Source: DASQEH01 sp038239485 (GTDB taxonomy: Bacteria > Actinomycetota > Actinomycetes > Propionibacteriales > Nocardioidaceae). From it: DNA of 64,000 nt. Made by a program: the position numbers and the translations under genes. The notes below the pieces were generated by a model. The model had not been told where the DNA came from. It ran no database searches and saw only the letters and a list, made by a program, of their open reading frames with translations. Below, piece by piece: positions 8,101-17,313 of this stretch (position 1 is its first letter; each line of letters begins with the position of its first letter). The stretch covers positions 1 through 64,000 of the forward strand of contig JBBSET010000009.1 in NCBI GenBank assembly GCA_038239485.1, written 5' to 3'.

Positions 8101-9354
8101 GTGACGAGTCTTGCGGCAGGTACGCCCGAAGGGCTGCCGCTGGTGGCCCGGAGCATCCTGATCGACGATCCCGGTCCGCTGGTCGCCCTGCTCCCCGACG
8201 ACTCTCCCCTGTCGTGGGTGCATCGGGGAGACGGTCTGGTGGGCTGGGGTGAGACCGCCCGCTTCTCGTCGGCCGGACCCAAGAGGTTCCAGGCCGCCCA
8301 GGACTGGTGGCGCGGCATCTCCGCGCACAGCGTGTCACGAGACGCCGCCGACGTGCCCGGCAGCGGGCTGGTGTGCTTCGGCTCGTTCGGATATGCCGAC
8401 TCTCCCGGCGACTCGGTGCTCGTCGTACCTCGCGTGGTCGTCGGCCGCCGGGGGTCGCTGTGCTGGGTCACGACGATCTCCTCCGGCGCCGTCCTGTCGG
8501 CCCCCGACGTCCGGCCGACGGAACCGCCGCCGGCACCAGCGGGTGCGGTCTTCAGTGACGGCGCGATGAGCGGCGCCGGCTGGGAGCTCGCCGTCGCGGA
8601 GGCGGTCCGGCGGATCCGGGCCGGGGAGCTCGACAAGGTGGTGCTTGCGAGGGACCTGGTGGCGGAGCTCGACGAGCCGCTGGACGTCCGCGCACCGCTG
8701 GCACGGCTGGCTGAGCGGTACCCCTCCTGCTGGACCTTCCACGTCGACGGTCTCTTCGGCGCCACACCTGAGATGTTGGTGCGGCGCGAGCGCGGCATGG
8801 TGACGAGCCGGGTGCTGGCGGGCACGATCCGTCGGACGGGCAACGACTCCTCGGACCTCGCCCTCGCGGCGACGCTTGCACGCTCGTCGAAGGACCTGGA
8901 GGAGCACGAGTTCGCCGTCCGTTCCGTCGCCGACGCGCTGACCCTGTACTGCTCGAGCATGAACGTGCCGGAGAGCCCGTTCGTGCTGCATCTGCCCAAC
9001 GTGATGCATCTGGCCACCGATGTGACCGGTGTACTGGCCCGGCCGACGACCTCGCTCTGGCTGGCTGCGGCGCTGCATCCGAGCGCCGCTGTGGGCGGCA
9101 CCCCGACCGATGATGCTGTCGCGCTCATCGCGGAGCTCGAGCAGATGGGGCGGGGACGCTACGCCGGGCCGGTGGGCTGGATGGACGCCGACGGTGACGG
9201 CGAGTGGGGGATCGCGCTGCGCTCGGCGCAGTACGACGGTCGGCGGGTCCGGCTCTTCGCTGGTTGCGGCATCGTCGCGGACTCCGAGCCGGCAGCTGAG
9301 CTGGCGGAGGCGGCAGCGAAGTTCGTCCCGGTTCGGGACGCGCTCTCCAGCTGA
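8101..9354 (+). CDS. menF: Isochorismate synthase (menaquinone pathway)
   Basis: This 417-residue protein belongs to the chorismate-binding family and converts chorismate to isochorismate, the entry step to menaquinone. Its C-terminal catalytic half shows the family pattern: LDKVVLARDL, FGATPEMLVRRE, LAGTIRR, HEFAVRSV, LHPSAAVGGTPT and YAGPVGWMDADGDGEW. The GTG start was chosen for the TAGTCT element just before it and because the longer open frame would enter menG. Isochorismate can also feed siderophore synthesis, but the neighbouring menD, menC, menE and menA argue for menaquinone. Confidence 0.9.
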   Translation: MTSLAAGTPEGLPLVARSILIDDPGPLVALLPDDSPLSWVHRGDGLVGWGETARFSSAGPKRFQAAQDWWRGISAHSVSRDAADVPGSGLVCFGSFGYADSPGDSVLVVPRVVVGRRGSLCWVTTISSGAVLSAPDVRPTEPPPAPAGAVFSDGAMSGAGWELAVAEAVRRIRAGELDKVVLARDLVAELDEPLDVRAPLARLAERYPSCWTFHVDGLFGATPEMLVRRERGMVTSRVLAGTIRRTGNDSSDLALAATLARSSKDLEEHEFAVRSVADALTLYCSSMNVPESPFVLHLPNVMHLATDVTGVLARPTTSLWLAAALHPSAAVGGTPTDDAVALIAELEQMGRGRYAGPVGWMDADGDGEWGIALRSAQYDGRRVRLFAGCGIVADSEPAAELAEAAAKFVPVRDALSS

Positions 9355-9414
9355 GCAGCCGCCGATCGCTGGGCGGCGGGTGGCGGGTGGCGGTCCGAGG
9401 TGAGAGGAGCTGGG

Positions 9415-10203
9415 ATGGAGGCCACGACCAGGCAGCGGTTGGGTGCCAGCTTCGAGCGGGGCTCCGAGGCGTATGCCGCCAATCGCCCGACATACCCGAG
9501 GGACGCAGTCAGGTGGCTGGTCGGGGGCGGAGGCCTCGACGTACTCGACCTCGGTGCGGGAACGGGGTCGCTCACCGCACCGCTGACCACAGATGGGCAC
9601 CGGGTCACAGCGGCGGAGCCGAGCCGGTCCATGATCAGGGCGCTCGTCGCTGACAACAGATCCGTACCCGCAGTCCAGTCCCGCGCGGAGCAGCTTCCTT
9701 TCACGCCCGGGTCGTTCGACGTGGTGACGGTCGCCACGGCGTTCCACTGGTTCGACGCGGCCGCGGCGTTGCCGCAGATCGCCGCGGTGCTACGGCCGCG
9801 TGGATGGCTCTCGCTGGTGTGGAACTCGCGGGTGGTAGCCGAGGGTGGCTGGCCAGGCGAGCTCGACCAGCTGCTGAGGTCGGCCCAGCCGGGCGGACTC
9901 GAGGGCCACCTTGGTACGGCGTCCGTCGCCCGGGTCGTCGCGTCGCCGCTGTTCGGAGAGGTCGAGCAGGCCGAGTTCCCGTTCAACCAGACGCTCGACC
10001 GGGACGGGCTCGTCGGGCTGGTCGCCTCCCGGTCGTACGTCATCTCCCTCGAGCCCGACCGGCGCAGCCAGCTGTTCGCCCGGGTCGGGCGGCTGTTTGA
10101 CGCGACGGTCGCCGACAATGCCCTGGACAGGCCGGCGACCGGCGAGCCTGCCACGGTCGAGCTTCCCTATCGCGTTCGGTGCTGGCGGGCGTATCGGCGC
10201 TAG
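9415..10203 (+). CDS. Class I SAM-dependent methyltransferase
   Basis: A 262-residue methyltransferase with the SAM motif VLDLGAGTGSLT near residues 43-54 and the FDVVTVATAFHWFD segment (near 99-112) of the UbiE/Coq5-like group. The substrate cannot be read from sequence. It resembles the small-molecule methyltransferases of trans-aconitate or ubiquinone type. The ATG at 9415 follows GAGAGGAG. It lies downstream of menF on the same strand and converges with the AraC/DinB gene, with a gap of 13 bases. A role in quinone metabolism is possible but unsupported. Confidence 0.75.
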   Translation: MEATTRQRLGASFERGSEAYAANRPTYPRDAVRWLVGGGGLDVLDLGAGTGSLTAPLTTDGHRVTAAEPSRSMIRALVADNRSVPAVQSRAEQLPFTPGSFDVVTVATAFHWFDAAAALPQIAAVLRPRGWLSLVWNSRVVAEGGWPGELDQLLRSAQPGGLEGHLGTASVARVVASPLFGEVEQAEFPFNQTLDRDGLVGLVASRSYVISLEPDRRSQLFARVGRLFDATVADNALDRPATGEPATVELPYRVRCWRAYRR

Positions 10204-10216
10204 GACGCCGGACTGG

Positions 10217-11131
10217 TCACGACGCCGGCTCGGCCACCCAGAGCATCGGGTCCCCCCAGCCCAGCTCGGTGATCCCGGCGGCGTCCAACGCCCCGGCGAC
10301 CAGGGTCCGCCGGTACGCGGCGAAGGTCAGCACGTGGGCGATCATCCCGCCGTAGGTGAAAATGCGAGGAGGCTCACAGATCGCATCCACGAAGGTCTCG
10401 TCGAGGCGACCCTGGTCGGTGACCTCCCGGACCTGGTCGAGAAACGCGGGCCCGGCGACCGCGAGTCTTGCGCGCATCGACTCGATGCTCTCGTGCTGCT
10501 CCTGGGCCCAGTCGTACGCGCGCATCGCGATGGTGTGGTTCCACATGTCCAGCTGGCCGATCAGCCGCGAGAGCAACGAACGCATCGACGGCAGATCCTC
10601 CTCGATCCCGGTGCCGGTGGTGGCGTCGAGCTGCTCGTCGGATAGCGCCGCCGCCCGGTCGACCATCTGGCCGACCAGCCAGATGTGATGCTCCACCATC
10701 TTGTTCAGTAGGTCCATGGACGTCACCTTCGCTTGGGCGGGCAGCCGCAGGCCGCCCGGAGGATGGAAATGCACGCCGTTCGGCGAGTCCAGCTGGATCC
10801 GACGCGGCCGGCTGCGCCACGAGGAGGGTCCGACGCCGTACGCCCGCTGGAACGCCCGAGTGAAGGCCTCGTTGGACGAGTAGCCGGCCTCGACCGCGAT
10901 ATCGAGGACGCCGGTCCGGCTCGTCACGAGTCGGTAGGCAGACCGCTCCAGCAGCACCCGCCGACGGAACCTGGCCGGGGTCTCACCGGCAGTGGCTGCG
11001 ACGACGCGGTCGAAGTGCGAGCGTGACATGAACGCCCTTGCGGCGAGGTCCTCGCCTCGAGCCTCGTGGTCGTCGAGATGGTCCGACAACGAGTCGACGA
11101 AGCGGACGAAGGTGTCGCGCGACGTGCTCAT
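10217..11131 (-). CDS. AraC-type regulator fused to a DinB-like domain
   Basis: A 304-residue two-domain protein. Residues about 15-115 form an AraC/XylS helix-turn-helix pair (ARAFMSRSHFDRVVAATAGETP, then LDIAVEAGYSSNEAFTRAFQRAYGVGPSSWR). Residues about 140-300 resemble the DinB/YfiT four-helix fold (MDLLNKMVEHHIWLVGQMVDRA, ending in a segment with HVLTFAAYRR). AraC domains bind DNA. DinB-fold domains often bind a metal or small thiol, so this is probably a transcription factor with a small-molecule sensor. The target is unknown. The ATG at 11131 has CAGAGT six bases upstream, as in other leaderless starts here. Confidence 0.75.
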   Translation of the reverse strand: MSTSRDTFVRFVDSLSDHLDDHEARGEDLAARAFMSRSHFDRVVAATAGETPARFRRRVLLERSAYRLVTSRTGVLDIAVEAGYSSNEAFTRAFQRAYGVGPSSWRSRPRRIQLDSPNGVHFHPPGGLRLPAQAKVTSMDLLNKMVEHHIWLVGQMVDRAAALSDEQLDATTGTGIEEDLPSMRSLLSRLIGQLDMWNHTIAMRAYDWAQEQHESIESMRARLAVAGPAFLDQVREVTDQGRLDETFVDAICEPPRIFTYGGMIAHVLTFAAYRRTLVAGALDAAGITELGWGDPMLWVAEPAS

Positions 11132-11192
11132 GGCCTCACTCTGCCTCGCCACGGACACCCGGCGCTTGATCGTTCTCGCCGACTCACGGCAG

Positions 11193-12809
11193 CTAGGTCG
11201 CGAGCCCTTGCAGCCGGGCATCCAAGCTCCGACGTTGCGAGCGGTCCAGGCGCACCTCCACCACACGGATGCCGACGGCATCGTCGGCCAGCAACGCACG
11301 AAGCGCAGCAGCGTCCCCGGCCAGCTCGTACGTCGTACCGGTGGCTTCGCACCAGCCCGCGACCGAGACGCCATGTGGGGTGCCGAAGACCCGCTCGAAG
11401 GACGCACGATGAGCCTGGCCGCCCTGCTCGAGGGTGGAGAAGATCGCGCCGCCGTCGTCGTTGGCGACCACGATCGTGAGGTCGGGGCGCGGCTCGGCCG
11501 GCCCGATGACCAGGGCGTTCGCGTCATGAAGGAATGTCAGGTCCCCGACGTAGGCCAGCGCACGCGAGGAGTCGCGGCGGCCCAGGGCGGCTCCGATCGC
11601 CGTCGAGAGCGTGCCGTCGATCCCGGCCAGGCCGCGGTTCGCCACGATCAGGCGACGTTGCCCCGAGGGGTACGGCGCCGCCATCACGTCGAGGTCGCGA
11701 ACCGGCTGCGAGGAGCCGACGGTGAGCAGGGCTTCGGGCGTGACAGCCGCCGCGACCTCGGAGGCCACCCGAAGCGGCAGTCCGTCGTGCCCAGCCGCCA
11801 GAGCGTCGACTGCAAGGCCGGTCCGGCGATCGGCCTCGCGCCAGGCGGTCATCCAGTCGTCGCCGTCGGCTGCCTCGACCTCGGGTACGACCTCGACGTG
11901 GCGGGCGACCCTGCCCGGGTCGGTGCACACCCCACCGGGCCCACGGACCGAGATCACCTCGATGTCGGAACGCGAGATCAGCCTGGTGACCGGCCGCGAA
12001 AGAGTGGGATGGCCGGTCACGATCACCCGTTCGACCTGGCTGCCGAGCTCGCCTGCGAGCAGCAGCCGGTAGGTCCGCAGGGCGTTGGTGCCGGTCCGCG
12101 AGCCGGAGGTCGGCTCAGCGAGCAGCGGCCAGTTCGCGTCCTGGGCGAGCAGTCGCGCGTTGGGACCGGCGTCGTCACCGGCCACCACCACGGTGTTCGG
12201 GCCGGGCCTGAGGCGCACCGCGCCGTTCGGCAGGTTCGGCCGGTGTCGCCGTGGCTCGGGTGCCGCCTCCTCGTCCGAGAGCAGCTGGTCGGCAGGTCCG
12301 TCCGGCAGCATCGGGTCGTCGAACTGGAGGTTGACCTGCGACGGGCCCCAGTGGCGGACGGCCCTCGCGACGGCGTCCACGGCTGCCTCTGCATCGCCGG
12401 GCGCGATATCGGCCGTGGGGACGCGGGTGCCGAACAGACCTGCCTGCTCGGTCGTCTGGTTGGCGCCGGTACCCCGCAGCGCGGCCGGCCGGTCGGCGGA
12501 GACGACCAGCAGGCGCTCGCCGGCATGAGCGGCCTCGAGGACCGCGGGGTGCAGGTTGGCCACGGCCGTGCCGGATGTGACCACGACAGCAACCGGACGA
12601 TGCGAGCCCTTCGCCAGCCCGAGCGCCAGGAAGCCCGCGGTGCGCTCATCGATCCGGACGTGCAGGCGGACCAGCCCCTGAGCGTCGCCCTGGTGGACGG
12701 CGAGCGCAAGGGCTGCGGACCGCGAGCCGGGGGCGAGCACGACGTCGCGGACCCCGCCGCGGCGCAACTCGTCCAGGACCGACCTCGCGACAGCTTCCGA
12801 CTGGTTCAT
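11193..12809 (-). CDS. menD: SEPHCHC synthase
   Basis: MenD, 538 residues, is the thiamine-diphosphate enzyme that joins 2-oxoglutarate to isochorismate to give SEPHCHC. Visible marks are the N-terminal DVVLAPGSRSAALALA, the cofactor-activating glutamate in RIDERTAGFLALG, the VVTSGTAVANLHPAV segment, and the C-terminal NDDGGAIFSTLEQG that belongs to the ThDP-metal site. It overlaps menC by four bases (ATGA). Order in the operon is menE, menC, menD. Confidence 0.97.
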   Translation of the reverse strand: MNQSEAVARSVLDELRRGGVRDVVLAPGSRSAALALAVHQGDAQGLVRLHVRIDERTAGFLALGLAKGSHRPVAVVVTSGTAVANLHPAVLEAAHAGERLLVVSADRPAALRGTGANQTTEQAGLFGTRVPTADIAPGDAEAAVDAVARAVRHWGPSQVNLQFDDPMLPDGPADQLLSDEEAAPEPRRHRPNLPNGAVRLRPGPNTVVVAGDDAGPNARLLAQDANWPLLAEPTSGSRTGTNALRTYRLLLAGELGSQVERVIVTGHPTLSRPVTRLISRSDIEVISVRGPGGVCTDPGRVARHVEVVPEVEAADGDDWMTAWREADRRTGLAVDALAAGHDGLPLRVASEVAAAVTPEALLTVGSSQPVRDLDVMAAPYPSGQRRLIVANRGLAGIDGTLSTAIGAALGRRDSSRALAYVGDLTFLHDANALVIGPAEPRPDLTIVVANDDGGAIFSTLEQGGQAHRASFERVFGTPHGVSVAGWCEATGTTYELAGDAAALRALLADDAVGIRVVEVRLDRSQRRSLDARLQGLAT

Positions 12810-13810
12810 CGCTGCCGTGCCAGCAGGACGGCATGGCAGCGGGCCAGCCGATCCAGCCAGGAGGCGACAATGCAGTCATCCGGTCGGGCTGAGCCGAGCA
12901 GCTCCTCGTCGGGTACGGCGCGACGTACCGCGAGGTGTCCGTCGACGGGCAGCATCGGCTCGCTCACCAGGTCCGCGGCCAGCATCGACGCGGTGGCGAG
13001 CCCACAGGCGTACGGCAGCTCCGGCAGCGCGGCGGCCAGCGCCAGCCCGGCGGCGAGTCCCACCGACGACTCGAGGGCGCTCGACACGACCACGGGCAGG
13101 TCGATCTGGTCCGCGATCTGCAGGCAGGCCCCGACGCCCCCGAGTGGCTGAGTCTTGAGCACCGCGATGTCGGCAGCCTCGAGCAGCTTGACCCGCATCG
13201 GGTCCCCCGATCGGCGGATCGACTCGTCGGCGGCGATCGGCACGTCGACCCGACGACGCACGTCGGCCAGCTCGGCGACCGTGGTGACGGGCTGCTCGAC
13301 ATACTCCAGGTCCAGCTCCGACAGCGCGGCGATCGCGTCGACGGCTTGCTTGACGGACCAGCCGCCGTTGGCGTCGACTCGTACTTTGCCCGCGGGGCCG
13401 AGGGCGTCGCGGACCGCGGCCACCCTGGCCAGGTCCGCGTCGAGGCGCTGGCCGGGCTCGGCAACCTTGACCTTGGCGGTTCGGCACCCGTGCCCGGCGA
13501 GCACGATCGCGGCGGCGGCAGCGGGGCTCACGGCGGGAACGGTGCAGTTGACGGCGACCGACTGCCTCACCGCCGACGCGACGGTGCCCTCGGCGGCCTC
13601 TATGGCGGCGGCGAGCCAACTGGCGGACTCGTCGTCGCCGTACTCCTCGAAGGGGCTGAACTCCCCGACGCCGCCCGATCCCCAGATGAGTACGCCCGAG
13701 CGGTGTCGGACGCCCCGGAACCGGACGTTCATCGGCAACGAGAACACCTCGACCCGCGCAGCGGGGAACGCACCCGAGGCGGTCGTTGCCGACTCAGCCG
13801 AGGAGGTCAC
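12806..13810 (-). CDS. menC: o-Succinylbenzoate synthase
   Basis: MenC, 334 residues, is an enolase-superfamily dehydratase that forms o-succinylbenzoate from SHCHC. Typical features are a KVKV lysine pair near residue 112, metal ligands in DANGGW, EQPV and ADES, and a late catalytic lysine in VLKTQPLGG. The start used is GTG at 13810, nine bases after the menE stop; no strong ribosome site is seen, so initiation may depend on coupling. An internal ATG at MNVRF would remove 26 residues and is less likely. Confidence 0.93.
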   Translation of the reverse strand: MTSSAESATTASGAFPAARVEVFSLPMNVRFRGVRHRSGVLIWGSGGVGEFSPFEEYGDDESASWLAAAIEAAEGTVASAVRQSVAVNCTVPAVSPAAAAAIVLAGHGCRTAKVKVAEPGQRLDADLARVAAVRDALGPAGKVRVDANGGWSVKQAVDAIAALSELDLEYVEQPVTTVAELADVRRRVDVPIAADESIRRSGDPMRVKLLEAADIAVLKTQPLGGVGACLQIADQIDLPVVVSSALESSVGLAAGLALAAALPELPYACGLATASMLAADLVSEPMLPVDGHLAVRRAVPDEELLGSARPDDCIVASWLDRLARCHAVLLARQR

Positions 13811-13819
13811 CCGGACAGC

Positions 13820-14896
13820 CTACGGAGCCGACCTGGTCACCTGGGCACGAGCGAGGGCCAGCCGGTCGACCTTGCCGGACTCCAGCATGGCGATCGCGTC
13901 CGTCACCACCAGGTCCCGTGGCGCCCAGCTCCGCGGGTACGTCTGCGCAACGAAGTCACGGGCGGCGGCCAGATCGGGCCCGCCGGTACCGGCGGCGGGG
14001 ACGACGTACGCGACCAGCCGCGAGCCCCACTCCGGGTCCGGCACGGCGACGACGGCGCACTCTGCGACGGACCGCATCGACGCGATCCTGCGTTCGACGG
14101 CAGGGATCGCGACACTGACGCCGCCCGACATCACGACGTCGTCGGTACGTCCCAGCACCTCCAGTCTGCCGGCGTTGTCGAAGCGGCCGATGTCCGACGT
14201 CTGCAGCCATCCGTCGCGGAGCACCTCGGCGGTCGCCTCGGGTCTGCCGGCGTACCCGTCGAACAGGACCGGGCCGCCGAGCCGGATCCGTCCGTCGGAC
14301 CCGAGCTCGACGACGACTCCGTCGAGCGGTGACCCGTCGTAGACACAGCCACCGCACGTCTCGCTCATGCCGTAGGTCGCCACGACCGGCACGCCGCGGT
14401 CGCGCGCCGTCTCGAGCAGGGCGGGGTCGGTCGCCGCTCCGCCGACGAGCACGGCGTCGTACCGGCGCAGCGCCACCAGGTCCGGTGGGCTCGCCAGCCA
14501 GCGGAAGAGCTGGGTGGGAACGACGGAGAGGTACCGCCGCGGGCCGACGACGGCAGCCGTCGCCGAGGCCAGGTCCGCACACTCGTCCAGCACGACGGGC
14601 GACGACCCGGCGAGCACCGAGCGGACCACGACCTGGAGGCCGGCGACGTAGTGGACCGGCAGCGCCAGCAGCCACCCGCCTGGTCCGCCCAACCGGGACA
14701 GCGTCGCATGCGCCGACGCCAGCACCGCAGCACACGACAGCGCCACGTCCTTCGGGTCACCGGTCGAGCCGGAGGTCCGTATGGTGAGTGGCTCCTTCCC
14801 AGGCTCGGCCAACCACTCGCGGAGCAGCCGCTCGACGTCGCGCGGCGACCCGGTGACAGGCCGCAACGAGGCGGTGTGGGCACGCGGGTCGGGCAC
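13820..14896 (-). CDS. menE: o-Succinylbenzoate-CoA ligase
   Basis: MenE, 358 residues, activates o-succinylbenzoate as its CoA thioester through an acyl-adenylate. AMP-binding motifs are clear: the P-loop TIRTSGSTGDPKDVALS near residues 38-54, the TYGMSETCGG core near 183-192 and a C-terminal catalytic lysine in ESGKVDRLAL. It is shorter than the usual 450-500 residues of the superfamily because the N-terminal part is reduced, which is typical of actinobacterial MenE. The GTG start has TAGGGT six bases before it. Confidence 0.95.
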   Translation of the reverse strand: MPDPRAHTASLRPVTGSPRDVERLLREWLAEPGKEPLTIRTSGSTGDPKDVALSCAAVLASAHATLSRLGGPGGWLLALPVHYVAGLQVVVRSVLAGSSPVVLDECADLASATAAVVGPRRYLSVVPTQLFRWLASPPDLVALRRYDAVLVGGAATDPALLETARDRGVPVVATYGMSETCGGCVYDGSPLDGVVVELGSDGRIRLGGPVLFDGYAGRPEATAEVLRDGWLQTSDIGRFDNAGRLEVLGRTDDVVMSGGVSVAIPAVERRIASMRSVAECAVVAVPDPEWGSRLVAYVVPAAGTGGPDLAAARDFVAQTYPRSWAPRDLVVTDAIAMLESGKVDRLALARAQVTRSAP

Positions 14897-14902
14897 CCGT
14901 CT

Positions 14903-14908
14903 ACCCTA
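14903..14908 (-). promoter_or_regulatory. Leaderless -10 of the menE-menC-menD operon
   Basis: TAGGGT on the minus strand is separated from the menE GTG by exactly six bases, so transcription would begin at or next to the start codon. It sits in the 43-base gap shared with divergent menA. Confidence 0.55.
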
Positions 14909-14939
14909 GGCGCGGCCCTCTGGGACACTGGGGCCAACT

Positions 14940-15821
14940 ATGGCCACCACCTCCGAATGGATCGAGGGCGCCCGCCCGCGTACCCTGCCGGCGGCGATCT
15001 CACCTGTGGTCGCGGGGACCGGGCTCGCCGTGTTCGCGGAGTCGGCTGTCTGGTGGAAGGCGCTGCTCGCGCTGGTCGTGGCGCTCTCGCTCCAGGTGGC
15101 TGTCAACTTCGCCAACGACTACTCCGACGGCGTCCGCGGCACCGACGCCGACCGGGTGGGACCACTTCGGCTGGTGGGGTCGGGCGCGGCCAGTCCCGGC
15201 GTCGTGAAGCTCGCTGCGTTCTCCGGCTTCGCCGTGGCCGGGGTGGCTGGACTCGCGCTGGCGCTGACGACGGCGTGGTGGCTGGTCCTGGTGGGGGCCG
15301 TGGCCATGGTGGCCGCCTGGTACTACACCGGCGGGTCGACCCCCTACGGCTACAACGCTCTGGGCGAGGTCGGTGTCTTCGTCTTCTTCGGGCTCGTCGC
15401 CGTCGGCGGTACCGCGTACGTGCAGACCGAGCAGGTCGACCCGGCGACCGGCTGGGTCGCCTGCGGGATCGGCGCCCTGGCCTGCGCGATCCTGGTCGCA
15501 AACAACCTGCGCGACATCCGCAGCGACGAGCTGTCGGGCAAGCGGACGCTGGCGGTGGTCATCGGCGACGCGGCGACAAGGGGGCTCTTCGCGGCGCTGC
15601 ATGTCATCGCCCTGGGCTGCGTGCTTCTCACGGGGTGGCAGACGTCCTGGTGGGTTCTTGTCGCCTTGGTGTCGCTGCCGCTGTCGTGGCGGGCCCAGTC
15701 GGTCGTACGCAGCGGCGCCACCGGGGGGGCGCTGATCCCGGTGCTACGGCTGACCGGTCTGACCGAGCTGGTGTATGCGCTAGGGCTGTTCGCCGGTCTC
15801 GCGATCGGCGCCGCCACCTGA
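14940..15821 (+). CDS. menA: 1,4-Dihydroxy-2-naphthoate polyprenyltransferase
   Basis: MenA, 293 residues, is a membrane UbiA-family enzyme that attaches the polyprenyl chain to dihydroxynaphthoate. The first aspartate-rich motif is NFANDYSDGVRGTD (near residues 58-71) and the second is DIRSDELSGKRTLAV (near 190-204). Eight or nine hydrophobic segments are spread over the rest. It is transcribed away from menE. Its 3' end overlaps the convergent DUF4229 gene by about 42 bases. Confidence 0.96.
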   Translation: MATTSEWIEGARPRTLPAAISPVVAGTGLAVFAESAVWWKALLALVVALSLQVAVNFANDYSDGVRGTDADRVGPLRLVGSGAASPGVVKLAAFSGFAVAGVAGLALALTTAWWLVLVGAVAMVAAWYYTGGSTPYGYNALGEVGVFVFFGLVAVGGTAYVQTEQVDPATGWVACGIGALACAILVANNLRDIRSDELSGKRTLAVVIGDAATRGLFAALHVIALGCVLLTGWQTSWWVLVALVSLPLSWRAQSVVRSGATGGALIPVLRLTGLTELVYALGLFAGLAIGAAT

Positions 15822-16163
15822 CGGTTGCGGCTCGGCCCAGGGCTGGCCCGCCGTCGTCTGGGGCATGTCGGCCTGGTCGTCGTCGACTGACAGGTGCGAG
15901 GTGTCGTCGGCGTCCTCCGCGCTCCGGCGGGCGTTGAAGGCCGCAGTGGCACGCTGCGCCCTCGCCTCCACGTCGGCCGCGAACCGGGCCCGCAGGCCCC
16001 TCAGCCGCATGAACGCGATCACGGACGAGACGATCAGCGCGACCATGGCCGTCGACAAGGCGTTGAGGGAGTCCCACTCAGTGAACCAGCCGATGACCAG
16101 CCAGATCGCCGCCCAGCAGGCCAGGAAGAGGCCGGCGCGAGCAGCGGTGTAGAGCGCGAACAT
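15780..16163 (-). CDS. DUF4229 small membrane protein
   Basis: A 127-residue protein with two hydrophobic segments close together near the N-terminus (FALYTAARAGLFLACWAAIW and LNALSTAMVALIVSSVIAFM), then an RLRGLRARFAADVEARAQ helix and a long acidic, disordered tail. The pattern fits DUF4229, an actinobacterial family of unknown function often found near menA. The start is uncertain: ATG 16163 is used, but GTG two codons earlier or GTG at 16235 is possible. The 3' end overlaps menA, tail to tail. Confidence 0.75.
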   Translation of the reverse strand: MFALYTAARAGLFLACWAAIWLVIGWFTEWDSLNALSTAMVALIVSSVIAFMRLRGLRARFAADVEARAQRATAAFNARRSAEDADDTSHLSVDDDQADMPQTTAGQPWAEPQPSGGGADRETGEQP

Positions 16164-16277
16164 CTTCACGGAGGAGACCTGCTGACGTAGTGGACGACGG
16201 GCCTGGCCAGCGTAGGTCAGATGCGCACCGGACACGAAGCCGCCGACAGCACCGGGGCCGCAGGTCGGCGCGAGGGG

Positions 16278-17243
16278 TCAGCCGGTGAGCACGGCGGACA
16301 GCAGGTCGGGGGAGACATTGCCGCCTGATACCACGGCCACCACCGGCCCCGGGCCGACCGTCTCGGGGTGCGCGCGCAACCCTGCCAGGGCCACGGCACC
16401 GCTAGGCTCGCAAACCAGCTTGGTGCCGAGCACGACCGCCCGCATAGCCGACCGGATCTCGTCCTCGGTCACGGTGACGACATCGTCGACCAGCGCTTCG
16501 ATGTGCAGCCAGTTCAACTCGCCCACCGACGAGGAACGCAAGCCGTCGGCGATGGTACGGCCGGTCAGCGCGGTGTCCCAGCTGACCCGCTCGCCCCGGG
16601 CGAAGCCCTCCGATACGTCCCCGGCCAGCTCGGGTTCGACCGCGACGATCCGCGCGCCGGGTGCCAGCGACGTGACCACGGCCGCGATCCCACTCAGCAG
16701 TCCGCCGCCGCCGACGGGCACGAGAACAGTGGCCGGCTCAGGCAGGTCTGCCAGGATCTCGAGGCCGACGGTGCCCTGGCCGGCGATGATCGCCCGGTTG
16801 TCATAGGCCGAGACGAACACGGCGCCGGTGCGCTGCCGGATCTCCTCGACCGCCGCCGCCCGCTCGGAGATTCCGACCAGCACGACGGTTGCGCCTTGCG
16901 CCTCGGTGGCCACCCGCTTGACCTCGGCGGACTCCTCGGGCATCACGATAGTGGCCCGGACGCCGGCCATCCGGGCGGCGCGCGCGAGGGCTTGCCCGTG
17001 GTTGCCGGAGGAGTGGGTCACGACGCCACGAGCCCGCTCCTCCGAGCTCAGGAGAGCAACAGCGTTGAGCGCCCCTCGGAGCTTGAACGAGCCGCCGATC
17101 TGCAGGCACTCGGCCTTCAGGAACAGCGGCGCGTCGGACCGGCCGAGGTCGGTGCGCAGCAGCGGTGTGCGATAGATGCCGCCGTCGATACGAGCCGCCG
17201 CCGCCTGGATCTCGGCCCGGCTCACCAGCTGGTCAGTGCTCAT
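16278..17243 (-). CDS. PLP-dependent threonine/serine ammonia-lyase
   Basis: A 321-residue fold-type II PLP enzyme. The cofactor lysine is in the GGSFKLRGALNA motif near residues 49-60, the asparagine loop is THSSGNHGQALA and the phosphate-binding glycine loop is PVGGGGLLSGIA. There is no C-terminal ACT domain, so it resembles catabolic TdcB-type threonine dehydratase or serine racemase/hydroxyaspartate ammonia-lyase rather than feedback-regulated IlvA. The ATG at 17243 is chosen because TATGGT lies six bases upstream; a start nine codons earlier is less likely. Confidence 0.85.
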   Translation of the reverse strand: MSTDQLVSRAEIQAAAARIDGGIYRTPLLRTDLGRSDAPLFLKAECLQIGGSFKLRGALNAVALLSSEERARGVVTHSSGNHGQALARAARMAGVRATIVMPEESAEVKRVATEAQGATVVLVGISERAAAVEEIRQRTGAVFVSAYDNRAIIAGQGTVGLEILADLPEPATVLVPVGGGGLLSGIAAVVTSLAPGARIVAVEPELAGDVSEGFARGERVSWDTALTGRTIADGLRSSSVGELNWLHIEALVDDVVTVTEDEIRSAMRAVVLGTKLVCEPSGAVALAGLRAHPETVGPGPVVAVVSGGNVSPDLLSAVLTG

Positions 17244-17249
17244 CTGGCG

Positions 17250-17255
17250 ACCATA
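17250..17255 (-). promoter_or_regulatory. Leaderless -10 of the ammonia-lyase gene
   Basis: TATGGT on the minus strand is six bases before the ATG at 17243, the leaderless layout. It decides the start codon of the downstream gene. Confidence 0.5.
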
Positions 17256-17301
17256 GCCATGACGGGACACGGGGCAGGCAGCACACTGTTGAGGGCGCGA
17301 T

Positions 17302-17307
17302 TACCCT
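17302..17307 (+). promoter_or_regulatory. Leaderless -10 of a micro-ORF ahead of the PLDc_N gene
   Basis: TACCCT is followed after exactly six bases by an ATG at 17314 that opens a nine-codon frame leading into the PLDc_N gene. Confidence 0.45.
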
Positions 17308-17313
17308 GAAGAT